Origin: Melioribacter sp.
GTDB lineage: Bacteria > Bacteroidota > Ignavibacteria > Ignavibacteriales > Melioribacteraceae
Reading direction: 5' to 3'
DNA: 44,134 nt
Assembly: GCA_012026935.1 (NCBI GenBank)
Contig: VEPI01000034.1
Coordinates: 1-44,134 of the forward strand
The notes beneath the pieces are model-generated. The model was not told the DNA's origin, made no database searches, and saw only the letters and a list, made by a program, of their open reading frames with translations. Position numbers and translations under genes: made by a program. Positions 1-8,590 of this stretch are shown here, piece after piece. Positions within the stretch are counted from its first letter, which is position 1. Every line of letters starts with the position of its first letter.

Positions 1-65
1 TGAAAGAAGTAACACTTAAAGAAGCAAGAAAAAATTTGACTGAAAATGGTTTTAAGGTAAAATAA
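1..65 (+). CDS. C-terminal end of a heavy-metal-binding-domain protein (partial)
   Basis: Only the last 20 codons are in the window (codons from base 3, TAA at 63-65). They read KEVTLKEARKNLTENGFKVK. This matches the segment just after the HMBD of the protein at 3934-4503 (REVTVEKAKEKLLKRGFKV), so the truncated gene is very probably a paralogue whose metal-binding domain lies upstream of the window. It lies 100 bases before the Met-rich gene and on the same strand, so it probably belongs to the same metal-handling cluster. Unlike its paralogue it has no YHS domain after this segment. The call rests on a short similarity, but one that is hard to explain otherwise. Confidence 0.6.
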   Translation, partial: KEVTLKEARKNLTENGFKVK

Positions 66-165
66 TAATCAGTGGAATCGAATTTTAGATATAACTCTCA
101 AATTTTTAATGGCATTGGTAAGAAATCGAAACCAAATTTAAAACAATAAATAATGGAGAACCAAA

Positions 166-678
166 ATGAAAAATCAAAATAATTTCCGAATGCAGAACAC
201 CATAATGCAAATGTTTGTGGCTGTTCTTTTCCTATCTCTATTGGGAAGTGTTTCAATATTTGCTCAGCACCAGCATGACGGCACCGGAATGGGTGGAAAT
301 CAAAATATGCAAATGCAGGGAATGCAGAAGCATATGGGCGATATGCAAAATATGATGACTAAAATGAACGGTATGATGGAAAAGTCATCTCAAATGATGT
401 CCGCTATGAAATCGGGAATGGGGCAAGGAAACAATATGGGAAACATGAACATGAATTCTAAAATGCTTCCAATGATGCAAGGTATGGACGGCATGGGAAA
501 GAATATGAAAGATGTTCTTGGCGAAATGACAAAGATGATGGGCGATAAAGATATGATGAAAGATGGTGATATGATGAACAACATGAAAGATATGATGGGC
601 AATATGAAATCAATGATGAAAGATTATGATGAGATGCTGAAGATGATGGAGAAAACACAACAAGGCGGGAAGAAATGA
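166..678 (+). CDS. secreted methionine-rich protein, putative Cu/Ag-binding
   Basis: A 170-residue protein with a signal peptide (hydrophobic residues about 17-33, cleavage near FAQ34) followed by a mature part of about 136 residues containing about 40 Met, no Cys and no Trp. Met occurs as MM, MxM and MxxM clusters mixed with Gly, Asn, Lys and Asp, which suggests a low-complexity helical or disordered chain. Clusters of thioether ligands without thiols are typical of periplasmic proteins that bind Cu(I) or Ag(I). GGAG at 153-156 serves the ATG. The stop overlaps the start of the next gene by 4 bases (ATGA), so the two are translationally coupled. I do not recognise a named family. Metal binding is inferred from composition and from the HMBD/YHS neighbours. 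Confidence 0.75.
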   Translation: MKNQNNFRMQNTIMQMFVAVLFLSLLGSVSIFAQHQHDGTGMGGNQNMQMQGMQKHMGDMQNMMTKMNGMMEKSSQMMSAMKSGMGQGNNMGNMNMNSKMLPMMQGMDGMGKNMKDVLGEMTKMMGDKDMMKDGDMMNNMKDMMGNMKSMMKDYDEMLKMMEKTQQGGKK

Positions 679-1601
679 TTTCTCACCAAAGAAAAATTTT
701 GATAGAAAGAATTATCAAGAAGTCCTTTTGGGGCTTCTTGATTCTTTTTCTTTTTGCAGCAAATAATTCATTTGTGTTTGGACAAGAGGGGTGGTCGCTT
801 TCAACATCTATTCAATACTCAGGCGGGAATTATCTGTATAATAATTCTAACAGAATTTTCTATATATACGGAGGCGCCGGTTATCAAGCTAAGGATTGGA
901 GTATCAGCATTTCTGTTCCGGTTGTTTCTCAAAGCTCCGGCGGAGTTGGCCAAGTTGGCGGAATGATGCTGCCGAATGGAAACAGCGGCGACCCGAATAA
1001 TATGATGGGCAATAATAGCGGCACAAACAGCGGTGGAATGATGGGCAACAACGGCGGAATGATGGGTAACGGCACTTATAATTCTACACTGTCCGGAAGT
1101 ATGTCTTCATCAAATCATTTTGGTTTGGGAGATATTTATCTCTATGGTTCATATAATCTTTTGGATGAATTTACTTCGTCTTTTGATTTGAACTTAAACC
1201 CATTTGTAAAAATACCCACCGCTAACGAAACAAAAGGATTAGGAACCGGTGAATTTGATTACGGTATTTCCGCAACAGCAAAAAAAGCATTTGATACTTT
1301 TGTGACTTTTGCAGATCTCGGTTATATGATAATCGGTAAACCGGAAAGTATTAATTACAAAAATCCGGTTAGTTACGGTTTGGGTTTTGGAAAATTCTTC
1401 AACGACGGCAATTATTCTTTACTGCTTTATTATCAAGCATATACCACAATTCTTGAGGGTTATGACGCACCCAAACTATTATCATTGGGATTTAATTATA
1501 AGCTCAATCCGGTTCTAACTCTTTCCTTTATCGGTTCTGCCGGATTAAGTAAAGTTACTTCCGATTATTCATTTTCAAGCGGATTGAAGTGGAATTTATA
1601 A
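675..1601 (+). CDS. putative outer-membrane beta-barrel protein with Met/Gly/Asn-rich insert
   Basis: 308 residues. The N-terminus has a long basic signal region and a hydrophobic core (about residues 18-34, cleavage after FGQ). The rest is a run of amphipathic strands rich in Tyr, Gly and Ser that ends in Leu (FSSGLKWNL), as in small outer-membrane barrels. Around residues 95-135 a low-complexity stretch with repeated GGMM/GNN motifs interrupts the strands. It resembles the Met clusters of the preceding protein and could be an extracellular or periplasmic metal-binding loop. The gene overlaps the upstream Met-rich gene by 4 bases and is followed 25 bases later by the DUF2231-like gene. Transport of, or a docking role for, the metal-binding partner is inference; no specific porin family is recognised. 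Confidence 0.65.
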   Translation: MISHQRKILIERIIKKSFWGFLILFLFAANNSFVFGQEGWSLSTSIQYSGGNYLYNNSNRIFYIYGGAGYQAKDWSISISVPVVSQSSGGVGQVGGMMLPNGNSGDPNNMMGNNSGTNSGGMMGNNGGMMGNGTYNSTLSGSMSSSNHFGLGDIYLYGSYNLLDEFTSSFDLNLNPFVKIPTANETKGLGTGEFDYGISATAKKAFDTFVTFADLGYMIIGKPESINYKNPVSYGLGFGKFFNDGNYSLLLYYQAYTTILEGYDAPKLLSLGFNYKLNPVLTLSFIGSAGLSKVTSDYSFSSGLKWNL

Positions 1602-1626
1602 ACATAGCGTTTCTGAAAGGATTGTT

Positions 1627-2229
1627 ATGAAAAGTATTCTATTCGCATTAATATTTTTACTGACTGCATTTTCTTTCAATATTTATGCACACGGGAAAGA
1701 ACATGACAAACACAAAAAAGTAAAAGCTGATACATTAACAATTGTGGATGGTGATACAATTGCTGTAAACGGTCATCCAAAGAATTATAAAATGCCGATG
1801 ATGACAAAAGAAGAGATGCAAGAGGAAAAATTTGAGCTAAAGCCATCTGAAGAAATATTCGAACATCTTCACAATAAAATTGTCCACTTTCCAATTGCCA
1901 TCGGTGTTATTGCGTTCTTCTTTTCACTATTGCATCTCAGACGTAAGAATTATAACACTACAATATTAATCCTCGTCGTTCTTGGATTGGCTTTTTCAGT
2001 ATTAGCTTTCTTCACCGGATTGAATCAAGTTCAACCATTTGAAGGAACAAATAAATACTGGGTTGTGGAACTGCATCGAAATTTCGGTATCAGTATCCTT
2101 ATCACTTACTTTATTTGGTTGTTCTTTCTTCTTGTTGATAAGATTAAAAAATATGCGTGGATTATTGGAGCAATAATTTTTGTTCTGATTTTGATTACTG
2201 CCTTTTTAGGCGGAGTAATAGCACATTAG
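1627..2229 (+). CDS. DUF2231-like inner-membrane protein with His-rich N-terminus
   Basis: 200 residues: a signal sequence (1-21), a polar His/Lys/Met-bearing segment (HGKEHDKHKK at 22-31; MPMM at 56-59), then four hydrophobic segments at about 86-103, 111-131, 152-171 and 176-197. H82 and H87 (in the HFPIA motif starting helix 1) and H150 before helix 3 are positioned as in DUF2231 proteins, which are predicted cytochrome-like or copper-associated membrane proteins. AGGA at 1618-1621 serves the ATG. The family function is not established. The operon context and the His/Met content suggest metal sensing or redox work at the membrane. Confidence 0.65.
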   Translation: MKSILFALIFLLTAFSFNIYAHGKEHDKHKKVKADTLTIVDGDTIAVNGHPKNYKMPMMTKEEMQEEKFELKPSEEIFEHLHNKIVHFPIAIGVIAFFFSLLHLRRKNYNTTILILVVLGLAFSVLAFFTGLNQVQPFEGTNKYWVVELHRNFGISILITYFIWLFFLLVDKIKKYAWIIGAIIFVLILITAFLGGVIAH

Positions 2230-2253
2230 AATTGTTTACGAAAATGAGAACGG

Positions 2254-2272
2254 GACATGTTCAATCCATGTC
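2254..2272 (+). promoter_or_regulatory. short inverted repeat upstream of the type IX-secreted Met-rich gene
   Basis: GACATG and CATGTC form a perfect 6-bp inverted repeat separated by 7 bases, about 35 bases before the next start codon. It is not followed by a T run, so it is not a clear terminator. It could be an operator or chance. Confidence 0.2.
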
Positions 2273-2307
2273 ATTAAAATAGATTCAATAAATCAAAAGG
2301 TGGTTAT

Positions 2308-3816
2308 ATGGAAAAACAAATAAATAGATTGTTAATCTTGATGCTGATTTCAGTTGTTACTTTATCAGCTCAAGGGATGGGATTTATGTTCCCCGATACA
2401 TTAGCACAAGTTACACTCACCGGTAAAGTTACTGTTGATAATTCTCTTCCCATGCCGATATACTATCTCGACGTAAATGGCGACAACACAAATGAATACT
2501 ATCTTAACTTCGGTCCTACCTGGTATTCACCGGATAACTCAACAGCAGTAAGACCGAATAACGGAGACCAAGTTACCATTATAGGCGGACAGATGAACAG
2601 TTCAATGAACATGAACGGACTGCCGATGATTATTGTCTATCAAATTAATGGAAAACTTTGGAGAGATCCGTTCGATCCGATGTGGAATAGTTTTGGAAAC
2701 AATACACATATGATGGGACAACATGCAGACAATTGCAGCGGCTATGCCTTTGGCGTAAGCGGAACAACAGCCCAGAATGTAACTTTGACAGGAACTGCTT
2801 TAGTTGATACAACTTATTTTATGAATCTATACTACTTAGATGAAAATCAAGACGGTAAACCGGATTACTTTTTGAATTTTGGTCCGTGGTGGTACGAACC
2901 GAATACAGGTGCAAAGAGACCAAACAATGGCGATAACGTAACAATCGTGGGAGGAAAATTGCAAGCAACAAATGGCTTAAGTGTTGTAATTGTTTATCAG
3001 ATTAACGGTAAAGTGTGGAGAGATTCTTCGTTAATAGGAAAATATTTTGGCGGAGGATGGATGCGAAAAAATAATAGTAACGATAAGGTGATGAACCCTT
3101 TTGATGAAAATGATTTTATGATGATGGGAAGCGGTTGGAACATGGGTGGTATGATGTCTGATTCTATGTTTACAAGAATGCTGGAATTGAATCCGTACAA
3201 TATGCCGAAAAGCAAAGGAGAAAATATTTTTAAGTGTTATGAGATCGGCATATTTAATTCAAACGGCTCCAACGGAATGATGCAGAGCGGCTGCGGTGGA
3301 ATGATGAACTTTGGTTCTAACGGTAACTTTCAATTTCATTTCAACGATAAACAAATACAGGCTTACCACATTGATAAAAACAGTTTGAGAGTAAAATACT
3401 GGAACAGCCAAACAAATCAATGGATTATTATTTCCAACGCGGTAATTAACTCATCCACTAATACAATTACTTTTTCTAACAGCCAGATTGCCAGCTATTA
3501 TATTTTAACTTCCGATAATGTTACTGCTGTTGAATATGATGCAACTGTTCCTACGGGATATTCTCTCGAACAAAATTATCCAAACCCATTTAATCCGAGC
3601 ACTAACATCAGTTATACTCTACCTAATGAAGAAAATATCGTTCTGAAAATTTTTGATATCTCCGGAAGAGAAGTTAAAACATTGGATAGCGGTTATAAGC
3701 AAGCCGGGCGGCACACAATAACTCTAAATGCTGATAACTTTGCAAGTGGTGTTTATTTCTATCAATTAAATGCCGGCTCATTTATTGCAACTAAAAAATT
3801 TGTGCTAATGAAGTAA
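2308..3816 (+). CDS. type IX-secreted Met-rich protein with two tandem repeats
   Basis: 502 residues: a signal peptide (1-22), two repeats of about 85 residues (about 35-120 and 158-240), a Met/Asn/Gly-rich middle (about 250-345), a small beta domain (345-405) and a type A T9SS C-terminal sorting domain (about 418-502, with NYPNPFNPSTNISY and a GVYFYQL-type ending). Each repeat follows the same plan: VTLTG, then YYLD.N.D, an NFGP.WY block, RPNNGD.VTI.GG and I.VYQINGK.WRD. Cys143, Cys310 and Cys329 are isolated. The protein should cross the outer membrane through the type IX system and be anchored or released at the cell surface. The repeats could be OB-like beta domains, but the fold is not recognised. 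Its Met clusters match those of the upstream genes. Confidence 0.75.
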   Translation: MEKQINRLLILMLISVVTLSAQGMGFMFPDTLAQVTLTGKVTVDNSLPMPIYYLDVNGDNTNEYYLNFGPTWYSPDNSTAVRPNNGDQVTIIGGQMNSSMNMNGLPMIIVYQINGKLWRDPFDPMWNSFGNNTHMMGQHADNCSGYAFGVSGTTAQNVTLTGTALVDTTYFMNLYYLDENQDGKPDYFLNFGPWWYEPNTGAKRPNNGDNVTIVGGKLQATNGLSVVIVYQINGKVWRDSSLIGKYFGGGWMRKNNSNDKVMNPFDENDFMMMGSGWNMGGMMSDSMFTRMLELNPYNMPKSKGENIFKCYEIGIFNSNGSNGMMQSGCGGMMNFGSNGNFQFHFNDKQIQAYHIDKNSLRVKYWNSQTNQWIIISNAVINSSTNTITFSNSQIASYYILTSDNVTAVEYDATVPTGYSLEQNYPNPFNPSTNISYTLPNEENIVLKIFDISGREVKTLDSGYKQAGRHTITLNADNFASGVYFYQLNAGSFIATKKFVLMK

Positions 3817-3933
3817 CCATTTCCAAACTTTGTACATGGTCTTTATAATTGACTGCTTTACTCTTTTTGATGTTGATGATTTTTGTATTACATAATTAAA
3901 ATTTATTGAAAAAAACGGCTTATTGGAGGAAAT

Positions 3934-4503
3934 ATGTTACACAAAAGTAATTTCACAAAACTCTTTATCGTCGTTGCATTATTAATTGCATCCTCGATAT
4001 TCGCTCAAGAAAAATCTATGCATATGAATATGAAAGGCATGAAGTCTGCAAAACAAACCGCTGATTCAATTATCGTTAGAAAAGGAGTGATAGATTTAAA
4101 ATCTATTGATAAAAATAACGATGGGAAAGTTTATCAATGTCCTATGGAAGCGAATGTTCTATCAGACGAAAAAGGTGAATGTCCTTTATGCGGAATGGAT
4201 ATTAGAGAAGTAACAGTAGAAAAAGCTAAAGAAAAATTATTGAAAAGAGGATTTAAGGTTTCTGAAACAGAACTCAAAGAGAATCCCGGAACCGAAAATA
4301 AATCAGTCGAAGCAAAAGTTAGTATTTGGAACCAAGTCTGCCCAGTAACGGGTGAAGATGTAGATTCCGACACACCTACAGTAGTATATCAGGGAAAAAC
4401 AATTGGATTTTGCTGTTCAGGATGTATTAAAAAATTCCAAAAGGATCCCGAAAAGTATATGAAGAATCTAAGCGAAGACGGATCAAAATTCGTTGGTAAA
4501 TAG
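3934..4503 (+). CDS. secreted heavy-metal-binding-domain plus YHS-domain protein
   Basis: 189 residues with a signal peptide (1-25, cleavage near FAQ). Domain 1 is a heavy-metal-binding domain of the type found at the N-termini of some CopB and CusB proteins: YQCPMEANV at 67-75 and CPLCGMDI at 83-90, giving Cys69, Met71, Cys83, Cys86 and Met88. It is preceded by a D-x-N-x-D-G-type loop (DKNNDGK). Domain 2 is a YHS domain (about 134-178) with Cys136, Cys160, Cys161 and Cys164, a motif seen in copper and transition-metal proteins. GGAGG at 3925-3929 precedes the ATG. It closes the metal cluster, with a strong terminator 10 bases downstream, and is paralogous to the fragment at 1-65. Confidence 0.85.
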   Translation: MLHKSNFTKLFIVVALLIASSIFAQEKSMHMNMKGMKSAKQTADSIIVRKGVIDLKSIDKNNDGKVYQCPMEANVLSDEKGECPLCGMDIREVTVEKAKEKLLKRGFKVSETELKENPGTENKSVEAKVSIWNQVCPVTGEDVDSDTPTVVYQGKTIGFCCSGCIKKFQKDPEKYMKNLSEDGSKFVGK

Positions 4504-4512
4504 TTTCATTTA

Positions 4513-4544
4513 GAGCCTAAGAACACTTACTTGGGCTCTTTTTT
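4513..4544 (+). terminator. rho-independent terminator of the metal cluster
   Basis: A 9-bp stem GAGCCTAAG / CTTGGGCTC (one G-T wobble) with an 8-base loop is followed by six T. It sits 10 bases after the stop of the HMBD-YHS gene. Confidence 0.85.
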
Positions 4545-4800
4545 AATACGTTAATTGAACTATTCAGACAGCAATTTGTTTTGAATTATAGCTTAAATGT
4601 TCCGCATTCATTGTTTACAATTTATAATTATAAGCTAACTTTTTAGATCATATTGTTAGATTTTGATAGACAATCAGACAAAATTTACTTATTTTTGAGC
4701 GGTGATTTTTATAAACACATATCAAATAACTACTTATAAAGATAAGTTTTGTACTCTCTTTTCAAATCCACTTCAGAGGCAAATTAAGTAAGGAGAAAAT

Positions 4801-4863
4801 ATTCATAAGAAGAATATTGCCCTTCTTTCGGAACTTTATAGCGAAATAAGAGTCAAAAAGTAA
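4801..4863 (+). CDS. possible upstream mini-ORF before rpoD
   Basis: AAGGAG at 4790-4795 is followed 5 bases later by ATT CAT AAG AAG ..., an open frame of 20 codons (IHKKNIALLSELYSEIRVKK) ending in TAA at 4861-4863. There is no ATG, GTG or TTG in frame, so it would need a rare ATT start. It is listed because the ribosome-binding site is better than many in this window and no other start uses it. It could equally be a chance Shine-Dalgarno-like sequence. Confidence 0.2.
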   Translation: MHKKNIALLSELYSEIRVKK

Positions 4864-4924
4864 GTTTCATTCAATAAAAAAATTAGTTTATCAGTAGAAA
4901 TATAATTCAAGGAGATAGTAAGAA

Positions 4925-5785
4925 TTGAAGATTACGAAGCAATTTACAAACCGGGAGAGTAAATCTTTAGATCAGTACCTTCAAGAAATTGGTAAAGTTG
5001 ATCTTCTTACACCAAATGAAGAAATTGAATTAGCAATCCGTATTAAAAAAGGCGATCAATTAGCTCTAGAAAAACTTACCAAAGCTAATTTACGTTTCGT
5101 TGTAAGTGTTGCCAAACAATACCAAAATCAAGGACTTCCTCTAGGCGATTTGATCAATGAAGGCAATTTAGGTTTGATAAAAGCCGGAAGAAGATTCGAT
5201 GAAACACGCGGATTCAAATTTATTTCTTATGCTGTTTGGTGGATCAGACAATCAATCATGCAGGCAATTGCTGAACAATCAAGAATGGTTCGTCTTCCTC
5301 TAAATCGTGTTGGTGCTTTGAATAAAATGGGAAAAGCACTCAGCCAGCTTGAACAAGAATATGAAAGAAGACCAAGTCCTGAAGAAATTGCTAACCAGCT
5401 TGATATGGATGTTTCCGATGTTACTTATGCTATGCAGATTGCAGGCCGTCACGTTTCGATGGATGCACCGTTTGCTCACAGCGAAGACAACAATAACAGT
5501 TTGTTAGATGTTATGCCTAACGATGATCAGCCGGCTCCCGATTTTACTCTTATGAAAGAATCCCTGAAAGCAGAAATCGAAAGATCACTTTCTACTTTGA
5601 CAGAAAGAGAAGCTGAAGTTATTCGTCTTTACTTTGGATTAGGAAAAGAACACTCACTTACATTAGAAGAGATTGGTGAAAAATTAAATCTAACCCGTGA
5701 ACGTGTTCGTCAAATAAAAGAAAAGGCGCTAATAAGATTACGCCATTCTACACGAAGTAAGAACTTGAAAGCCTATCTTGGTTAA
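4925..5785 (+). CDS. rpoD: primary sigma factor RpoD/SigA, short Bacteroidota type
   Basis: 286 residues. It begins directly with region 1.2 ([18 protein letters not shown]) and has no region 1.1. Region 2 (about 45-120) includes [12 protein letters not shown], the core-binding [11 protein letters not shown] and the -10-recognition [14 protein letters not shown]. Region 3 follows, then region 4 (about 220-286) with the helix-turn-helix [25 protein letters not shown]. It directs RNA polymerase to housekeeping promoters. The start is TTG: an in-frame TAA lies at 4919-4921, and AAGGAG at 4909-4914 is 10 bases upstream. The gene is monocistronic, with a strong terminator at 5803. Identification is firm. 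Confidence 0.96.
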   Translation: MKITKQFTNRESKSLDQYLQEIGKVDLLTPNEEIELAIRIKKGDQLALEKLTKANLRFVVSVAKQYQNQGLPLGDLINEGNLGLIKAGRRFDETRGFKFISYAVWWIRQSIMQAIAEQSRMVRLPLNRVGALNKMGKALSQLEQEYERRPSPEEIANQLDMDVSDVTYAMQIAGRHVSMDAPFAHSEDNNNSLLDVMPNDDQPAPDFTLMKESLKAEIERSLSTLTEREAEVIRLYFGLGKEHSLTLEEIGEKLNLTRERVRQIKEKALIRLRHSTRSKNLKAYLG

Positions 5786-5802
5786 TATTAGTTAATTTGT
5801 TA

Positions 5803-5831
5803 AGGCCCCTTGCATTGCGAGGGGCTTTTTT
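5803..5831 (+). terminator. terminator of rpoD
   Basis: GCCCCT (5805-5810) pairs with AGGGGC (5820-5825) around a 9-base loop, followed by six T at 5826-5831. Confidence 0.9.
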
Positions 5832-5883
5832 GTTTTAAACTGTTTATTTTTGAACAGCTTAGAATTTATAATTTAGGAACCAT

Positions 5884-7299
5884 GTGAAAACTTTATTAAA
5901 AATATTTTTCATTTCGATCTTATCTTTATCTCAGATCAATGCACAAAAAGAAATTTTAGGTTATTGGTCCGGTAAATTGAAAATGATTAACATCGAATTG
6001 GATTTTCAAATTAACGTAACCAAAACAAATAAATCATTAAACGGATTCATCAGCATTCCCACACAAAAAGTAAGTGAATATAAATTACCGGTTTTTACAT
6101 ATAAGAAAAATCAAATCCATTTTGAACTGCCAAGTTCTGCCGGTACTGCAAAATTTGACGGCAAATTAAAAGCTGATTCAATTAACGGAACACTTCTGCA
6201 AGCAGGCATGAAAGGAACATTCAGTTTAGCAAAGACAACACAACCTATAGTTAAGAATCAACCGGCTGAACTGATTGATGAGCCTGTTCCCTACCTAAAA
6301 GATGATATAGCATTTAAGAACGGACGGATTTTGCTAACCGGAACATTAACAACACCAAAGGCAGATGGAAAATTCCCCGCAATAATTCTACTGACAGGAA
6401 ACGGACCTCAAGATAGAAATGAAGATATTTTCGGATTCAAAATTTTTAAAATTATAGCCGATTATTTAACACGCAAAGGTTTTGCCGTTCTTCTATACGA
6501 TGACCGCGGAGTCGGCGGATCAACCGGCAACACAATGCAATCAACAACTGAAGACTTTTCTAACGATGCACTCGCTGCAATCGAATTTCTAAAAAAGCAA
6601 GATAACATTGACAGGACAAAAATTGGTTTACTTGGTCACAGTGAAGGCTGCCAAATTGCCGAGCTTGCAACAGTTAATTCTAAAGACGTTTCCTTCATAG
6701 TATTGCTTTCAGGAAACGGTGTTGACGGCGGCAAAGCATTGATCGAACAGCAAAAATTAATTTTGAAAGCAAGCGGTGTTGCCGATTCTTTAATAGCACA
6801 AAATCTAGAATTACAAAACAAAATAAACTATGCACTCTATAATGATATTGATATTAATAGTTTGCAAAAAGATATAAAAGCATTTGCCGAAAAAGATTAT
6901 GAAGGTTATAGCAAAGAAGTAAAAAAATCTATACAGGATAAAGAAACATATATTAACTCTAATGTTCAGTCGCAGATAAATATTTTTAATAATCCTTGGT
7001 TTAAATTTTATGTTAAATACGATCCGATACCAACATTAGAAAAAATTAAAATTCCGGTGTTAATGTTATTTGGAGAATTTGATTTACAGTTTCCATCATC
7101 ATTAAACAAACCGAGAATGGAAGAAGCACTTGTTAAAGCCGGGAATAAAAATTTCAAGTCAATTATATTCCCGAAAGCAAATCATCTGTATCAAGAAGCA
7201 AAAATCGGAAGTCCGACTGAATATTCCGAATTGAAAAAGGAATTTGTACCCGGTTTCCTGGATACAATTGGAGATTGGGTTTTAAATATCATAAAGTAA
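5884..7299 (+). CDS. secreted alpha/beta hydrolase (serine hydrolase/peptidase-like)
   Basis: 471 residues: a signal peptide (1-20, INAQ), an N-terminal beta-rich domain (about 22-125) and an alpha/beta hydrolase domain (about 145-471). The nucleophile elbow is GHSEG (Ser253), with Asp400 in FGEFD and His434 in KANHLYQ as the probable acid and base. The domain begins with [20 protein letters not shown], typical of the bacterial family that joins a small lipocalin-like domain to a peptidase S9/esterase-like domain. The start is GTG: the overlapping ATG at 5882 runs straight into TGA, and AGGA at 5875-5878 fits GTG at 5884. It is probably periplasmic or exported. Substrate unknown. The next gene starts 32 bases downstream and may be cotranscribed. 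Confidence 0.8.
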   Translation: MKTLLKIFFISILSLSQINAQKEILGYWSGKLKMINIELDFQINVTKTNKSLNGFISIPTQKVSEYKLPVFTYKKNQIHFELPSSAGTAKFDGKLKADSINGTLLQAGMKGTFSLAKTTQPIVKNQPAELIDEPVPYLKDDIAFKNGRILLTGTLTTPKADGKFPAIILLTGNGPQDRNEDIFGFKIFKIIADYLTRKGFAVLLYDDRGVGGSTGNTMQSTTEDFSNDALAAIEFLKKQDNIDRTKIGLLGHSEGCQIAELATVNSKDVSFIVLLSGNGVDGGKALIEQQKLILKASGVADSLIAQNLELQNKINYALYNDIDINSLQKDIKAFAEKDYEGYSKEVKKSIQDKETYINSNVQSQINIFNNPWFKFYVKYDPIPTLEKIKIPVLMLFGEFDLQFPSSLNKPRMEEALVKAGNKNFKSIIFPKANHLYQEAKIGSPTEYSELKKEFVPGFLDTIGDWVLNIIK

Positions 7300-7331
7300 T
7301 TTATTCCATTTCATTTATTACAGGAAATAAT

Positions 7332-8447
7332 ATGTCAGATCATCAAAATCCCGTAGCTGGACTTGCAAGTCTAATGGGCAACACTCCCCTTTTAGAAATT
7401 AAACTTTTATTTAACGGTGAGAAGAGAAGAATTTTTGCTAAGGCAGAAAATCTAAACATGACAGGAAGCATCAAGGATAGGATGGCATTTTACATTTTTA
7501 AGAATGGATATGAAAAAAATAATCTAAGACCCGGTGCGTTAATCATTGAAGCAACAAGCGGAAATACTGGTATTGCTTTTTCTGCTATCGGCAGAGCTCT
7601 CGGGCATCCAGTGACTATCTTCATACCGGATTGGATGAGTAAGGAAAGAATTAATCTAATTAAAAGTTTTGGTGCTAATGTTGTTTTAGTAAGCAAAGAA
7701 GAAGGAGGATTTCTCGGTAGTATTGCACGCGCTGAAGAATTAGCAGCTAAAACAGAAAATTCTTTTCTTCCAAGACAATTCTCTAACAATGATAATTGTG
7801 AAGCACATTACCGTACAACAGGACCGGAAATTTTTTGGCAATTACAATTTCACGGAATAAAACCGGATGCTTTTATTGCAGGTGTCGGAACCGGCGGAAC
7901 TATTATGGGAACAGGACGATTCCTAAGAGAAAAATATCCCGACATAAAAGTTTATCCTTTAGAGCCGACCAATTCTCCAACACTATCAACCGGATATAAA
8001 GTCGGCAAACACCGCATACAAGGTATATCCGATGAATTCATTCCGCAGATATTAAAATTAGATTCCTTAGATAAAGTTGTTGATGTTGACGATGGTGATT
8101 CAATTATTATGGCGCAAAAACTTGCGGCAGAACTCGGCATTGGCGTTGGAATTTCATCGGGGGCAAATTTACTTGGCGCGTTAAAAATTCAGAATGAACT
8201 TGGCAGGGATTCCGTTATTGTAACAGTTTTTTCGGATGATAATAAAAAATATTTAAGTACGGATTTATTTAACGAAGAACCAATTAAAAAAGATTTCTTA
8301 TCTCCGCATATAAAATTATTGGAAGTTCGCGCGCTGAAACGTGTTTGTTACACCTGCTGTAATCCAGATGAATGTTCGGAATCGCATTTGGAAACGGCAT
8401 TTGAGTTACCGAATGGCTGTCCTAGAAAGGTTGAAACTAAACTCTAG
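7332..8447 (+). CDS. cysteine synthase-family PLP enzyme with Cys-rich C-terminal tail
   Basis: 371 residues from the ATG at 7332 (AGGA at 7322-7325). It is a fold-type II PLP enzyme: [13 protein letters not shown] near the N-terminus, Schiff-base Lys48 in GSIKDR, the substrate loop [10 protein letters not shown], and the phosphate loop [14 protein letters not shown]. The family makes cysteine from O-acetylserine or O-phosphoserine, or runs related beta-replacement reactions. A C-terminal extension of about 50 residues carries Cys339, Cys342, Cys343, Cys348 and Cys363 in the order [10 protein letters not shown] then NGCPRK, which looks like a metal or redox site and is not part of ordinary CysK or CysM. 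Which sulfur donor and acceptor it uses cannot be told from sequence. Confidence 0.85.
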   Translation: MSDHQNPVAGLASLMGNTPLLEIKLLFNGEKRRIFAKAENLNMTGSIKDRMAFYIFKNGYEKNNLRPGALIIEATSGNTGIAFSAIGRALGHPVTIFIPDWMSKERINLIKSFGANVVLVSKEEGGFLGSIARAEELAAKTENSFLPRQFSNNDNCEAHYRTTGPEIFWQLQFHGIKPDAFIAGVGTGGTIMGTGRFLREKYPDIKVYPLEPTNSPTLSTGYKVGKHRIQGISDEFIPQILKLDSLDKVVDVDDGDSIIMAQKLAAELGIGVGISSGANLLGALKIQNELGRDSVIVTVFSDDNKKYLSTDLFNEEPIKKDFLSPHIKLLEVRALKRVCYTCCNPDECSESHLETAFELPNGCPRKVETKL

Positions 8448-8520
8448 TATATTTTCACAAGTAGATGAGATAATAAACAGCGTTACGACTAAAGATTTAT
8501 TTTTCTTTTTTGCAATTAGC

Positions 8521-8539
8521 TTTTTGCTCTTGGCAAAAA
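8521..8539. terminator. possible weak bidirectional terminator
   Basis: TTTTTGC and GCAAAAA form a perfect 7-bp stem with a 5-base loop between two convergent genes. The stem is AT-rich, so it is uncertain. Confidence 0.35.
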
Positions 8540-8590
8540 CAATTTCCTTCGGCGGTCAAGGTTCATACAAGTGACCGGTATTACGAATTC

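Larger units (their letters stand above)
4504..4924. other. intergenic region upstream of rpoD
   Basis: 421 bases without a firm gene. It holds the terminator at 4513-4544, a possible Bacteroidota-type promoter (TATTTTTG at 4690-4697 with TTTG at 4662-4665, a 24-base spacer that is longer than usual), and a 20-codon frame at 4801-4863 behind a good AAGGAG. The rpoD ribosome-binding site AAGGAG is at 4909-4914. If that promoter is right, the rpoD mRNA leader is about 220 bases. Confidence 0.4.

Noticed and set aside
458-658. Minus-strand open frames inside the Met-rich gene
   Set aside because: They are the mirror of repeated ATG codons (CAT/His and TCA/TAC/Ser-type patterns) and have no ribosome site.
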